Source: Amycolatopsis sp. NBC_01480 (GTDB lineage: Bacteria; Actinomycetota; Actinomycetes; Mycobacteriales; Pseudonocardiaceae). Taken from it: a stretch of DNA of 64,000 nt. Position numbers and translations under genes: made by a program. The notes under the pieces were generated by a model. It worked only from the letters and a program-made list of their open reading frames with translations. It was not told the DNA's origin and did no database searches. The stretch covers positions 2,480,001-2,544,000 of the forward strand of contig NZ_CP109442.1 of assembly GCF_036227205.1 (NCBI RefSeq), in the 5' to 3' direction. Each line of letters opens with the position of its first letter. The first letter of the stretch is position 1. Of this stretch, positions 63,004 through 64,000 are shown in pieces.

Positions 63004-63318
63004 ATGTCCTGGCTCGTGCTCATCGTCTCCGGCGTACTCGAAACCGTCTGGGCCGCCGCACTCGGCGCCGCCAAGGGTTTCAGCCGCCCCATCCCGATCA
63101 TCACCTTCGCCGTCGCGCTGCTGCTCAGCATGAGCGGCCTGGCGTACGCACTGCGCACCATCCCGCTCGGCACCGGTTACGCGGTGTGGGTCGGGATCGG
63201 CGCGGTGGGGACCGCCGTCTACGGCATCGTGGCCCAGCACGACCCGGCGTCGTTCGGCCGGATCGCCTGCCTGGTGCTGATCGTCGCCGGCGTGGTCGGG
63301 CTGAAGGTGCTGCACTGA
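63004..63318 (+). CDS. sugE: Small multidrug resistance family guanidinium exporter (Gdx/SugE type)
   Basis: The ATG at 63004, behind gaaagg, gives 104 residues, the usual SMR size. Four TM helices are present, with the essential Glu in LIVSGVLETVWAAALG near residue 13 and the SugE/Gdx-type sequence KGFSRPIPIITFAVAL. It exports guanidinium ions against proton influx as an antiparallel dimer. The guanidine-III riboswitch upstream supports guanidine as substrate rather than quaternary ammonium drugs. Confidence 0.92.
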   Translation: MSWLVLIVSGVLETVWAAALGAAKGFSRPIPIITFAVALLLSMSGLAYALRTIPLGTGYAVWVGIGAVGTAVYGIVAQHDPASFGRIACLVLIVAGVVGLKVLH

Positions 63319-63347
63319 AAGCGCCCCAATGATGCTCCTATGGTTGG

Positions 63348-64000
63348 TCAAGGGGTGAGGTGTTGGAGGGCGGCGAGGTCTGCTGTGAGGTGTGGGTAGA
63401 TGTTGCGGGCGATGTAGCGTTTGAGTTTGCGGATGATGTGTTTTCCGTTGCTGCGGTTGGGTGTTCGGTGTGTGGTGACGTAGTCGCGGGTGGGTTGGTG
63501 GGTGGCCATGCGGGTGATGGTGATGCGGTAGAGGGCGGCGTTGGCGTGGCGGTCGCCGCCGCGGTTGAGTCGGTGCCGGTCGGTGAGGCCTGAGCTGGCT
63601 TGGTGGGGTGCGGTGCCGGTGAGCATGGCGAAGGCGGGTTCGCTGCGGAGGCGGTCGGGGTTGTTGCCGGCGGTGATGAGCAGTTGGCCGGTGGTGTCGG
63701 GGCCGAGGCCGTGCTGGGCGAGGGTGCGGGGCGCGATGAGGGTGATCAGGGCGGTGAGCTGGGTGTTGAGCCGGGTGACGGCCTGGTCGTAGTGGCTGAT
63801 CATGGTGGCGAGATCGTGCAGCGCGATGCGGGTGGCGGTGCCGGCGTCGAGCAGGGCGTGGGCGAGGCCGGTGCCGGTGTTGTCGGTGCCGGGCAGGGCC
63901 AGGCAGGCTGCCAGCAGCCGTGCCGGGGTGAGTCCGGTGAGCTGTTCGCGCAGATCGTCGGGTGCGGTGACGAGCAGGGCGCGCAGGGTGTTCCAGGCGG
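63348..64000 (-). mobile_element. IS110-family transposase, C-terminal part (5' end outside window)
   Basis: The minus-strand frame is open to the window edge, giving about 217 residues of the transposase C-terminal domain. LRSEPAFAMLTGTAPHQASSG and RLNRGGDRHANAALYRITITRMATHQPTRDYV are the Transposase_20 (IS116/IS110/IS902) motif with the catalytic Ser in the SSG segment. The DEDD RuvC-like N-terminal domain lies outside. IS110 elements usually lack terminal inverted repeats, and I see none. Its end is about 30 bases past the SMR gene. Confidence 0.9.

Overview
The window is high-GC actinobacterial chromosome and most resembles Amycolatopsis or another member of the Pseudonocardiaceae. The evidence is strong G/C bias at third codon positions, frequent GTG and TTG starts, ATGA/GTGA stop-start overlaps, and a backbone of genes in the order also known from Mycobacterium tuberculosis around Rv3579-Rv3598: rlmB, cysS, ispF, ispD, carD, an LpqE-like lipoprotein, radA, then a carbonic anhydrase and mutY, then clpC, lsr2 and lysS. 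That backbone is interrupted by accessory blocks. No rRNA, tRNA or CRISPR array was seen.

Layout. 1-3.2 kb: end of a GH15 glucanase/trehalase gene, a small membrane protein, and an ECF sigma factor with its putative membrane anti-sigma partner. 3.2-10.9 kb: conserved core (radA, LpqE-like, carD, ispD, ispF, an F420/FMN split-barrel protein, a HAD hydrolase, cysS, rlmB). The IspD is unusual because it lacks the motifs that bind CTP and perform catalysis. 11.3-15.4 kb: an MBOAT acyltransferase and a three-gene cassette (two-TM protein, cupin-like protein, HD hydrolase) of unknown role. 15.4-25.8 kb: a ten-gene divergent sugar/polyol catabolic cluster. One arm encodes a HAD phosphatase, an erythrulose/dihydroxyacetone kinase, RpiB, a 2-hydroxyacid dehydrogenase, an EryA/LyxK-like FGGY kinase and a class II aldolase. 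The other encodes a histidine phosphatase, a DeoR regulator, a polyol-family permease and a second FGGY kinase. Both arms carry the same operator-like sequence.

25.9-31.8 kb: a DivIVA-like coiled-coil protein, three tandem DUF445 copies (the middle one a shrunken pseudogene), an AlgX/AlgJ-like SGNH protein and a small secreted protein. 31.9-35.8 kb: a ZnuABC-type zinc importer behind a Zur-like box, and a divergent LacI regulator. 35.9-38.4 kb: carbonic anhydrase, mutY and a peptidoglycan amidase. 38.5-54.6 kb: hydrolases, two paralogous short M1 metallopeptidases, an N-terminally truncated AAA ATPase beside an HxlR/glyoxalase pair, a Sir2 protein, a DrrAB-type exporter, a large AfsR/SARP regulator, pyroglutamyl peptidase and a membrane-anchored Hsp70. 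54.7-62 kb: a kinase-like protein, clpC, an iron-box-controlled FhuF-like protein, lsr2 and lysS. 62.1-64 kb: a methyltransferase, a guanidine-III riboswitch followed by an SMR guanidinium exporter, and the 3' part of an IS110-family transposase that runs off the window.

Several intergenic hairpins share one plan (long arms ending in TTACC/GGTAA around a small inner GCG stem). They differ by paired, compensatory changes and look like a repeated family of transcription-end elements.
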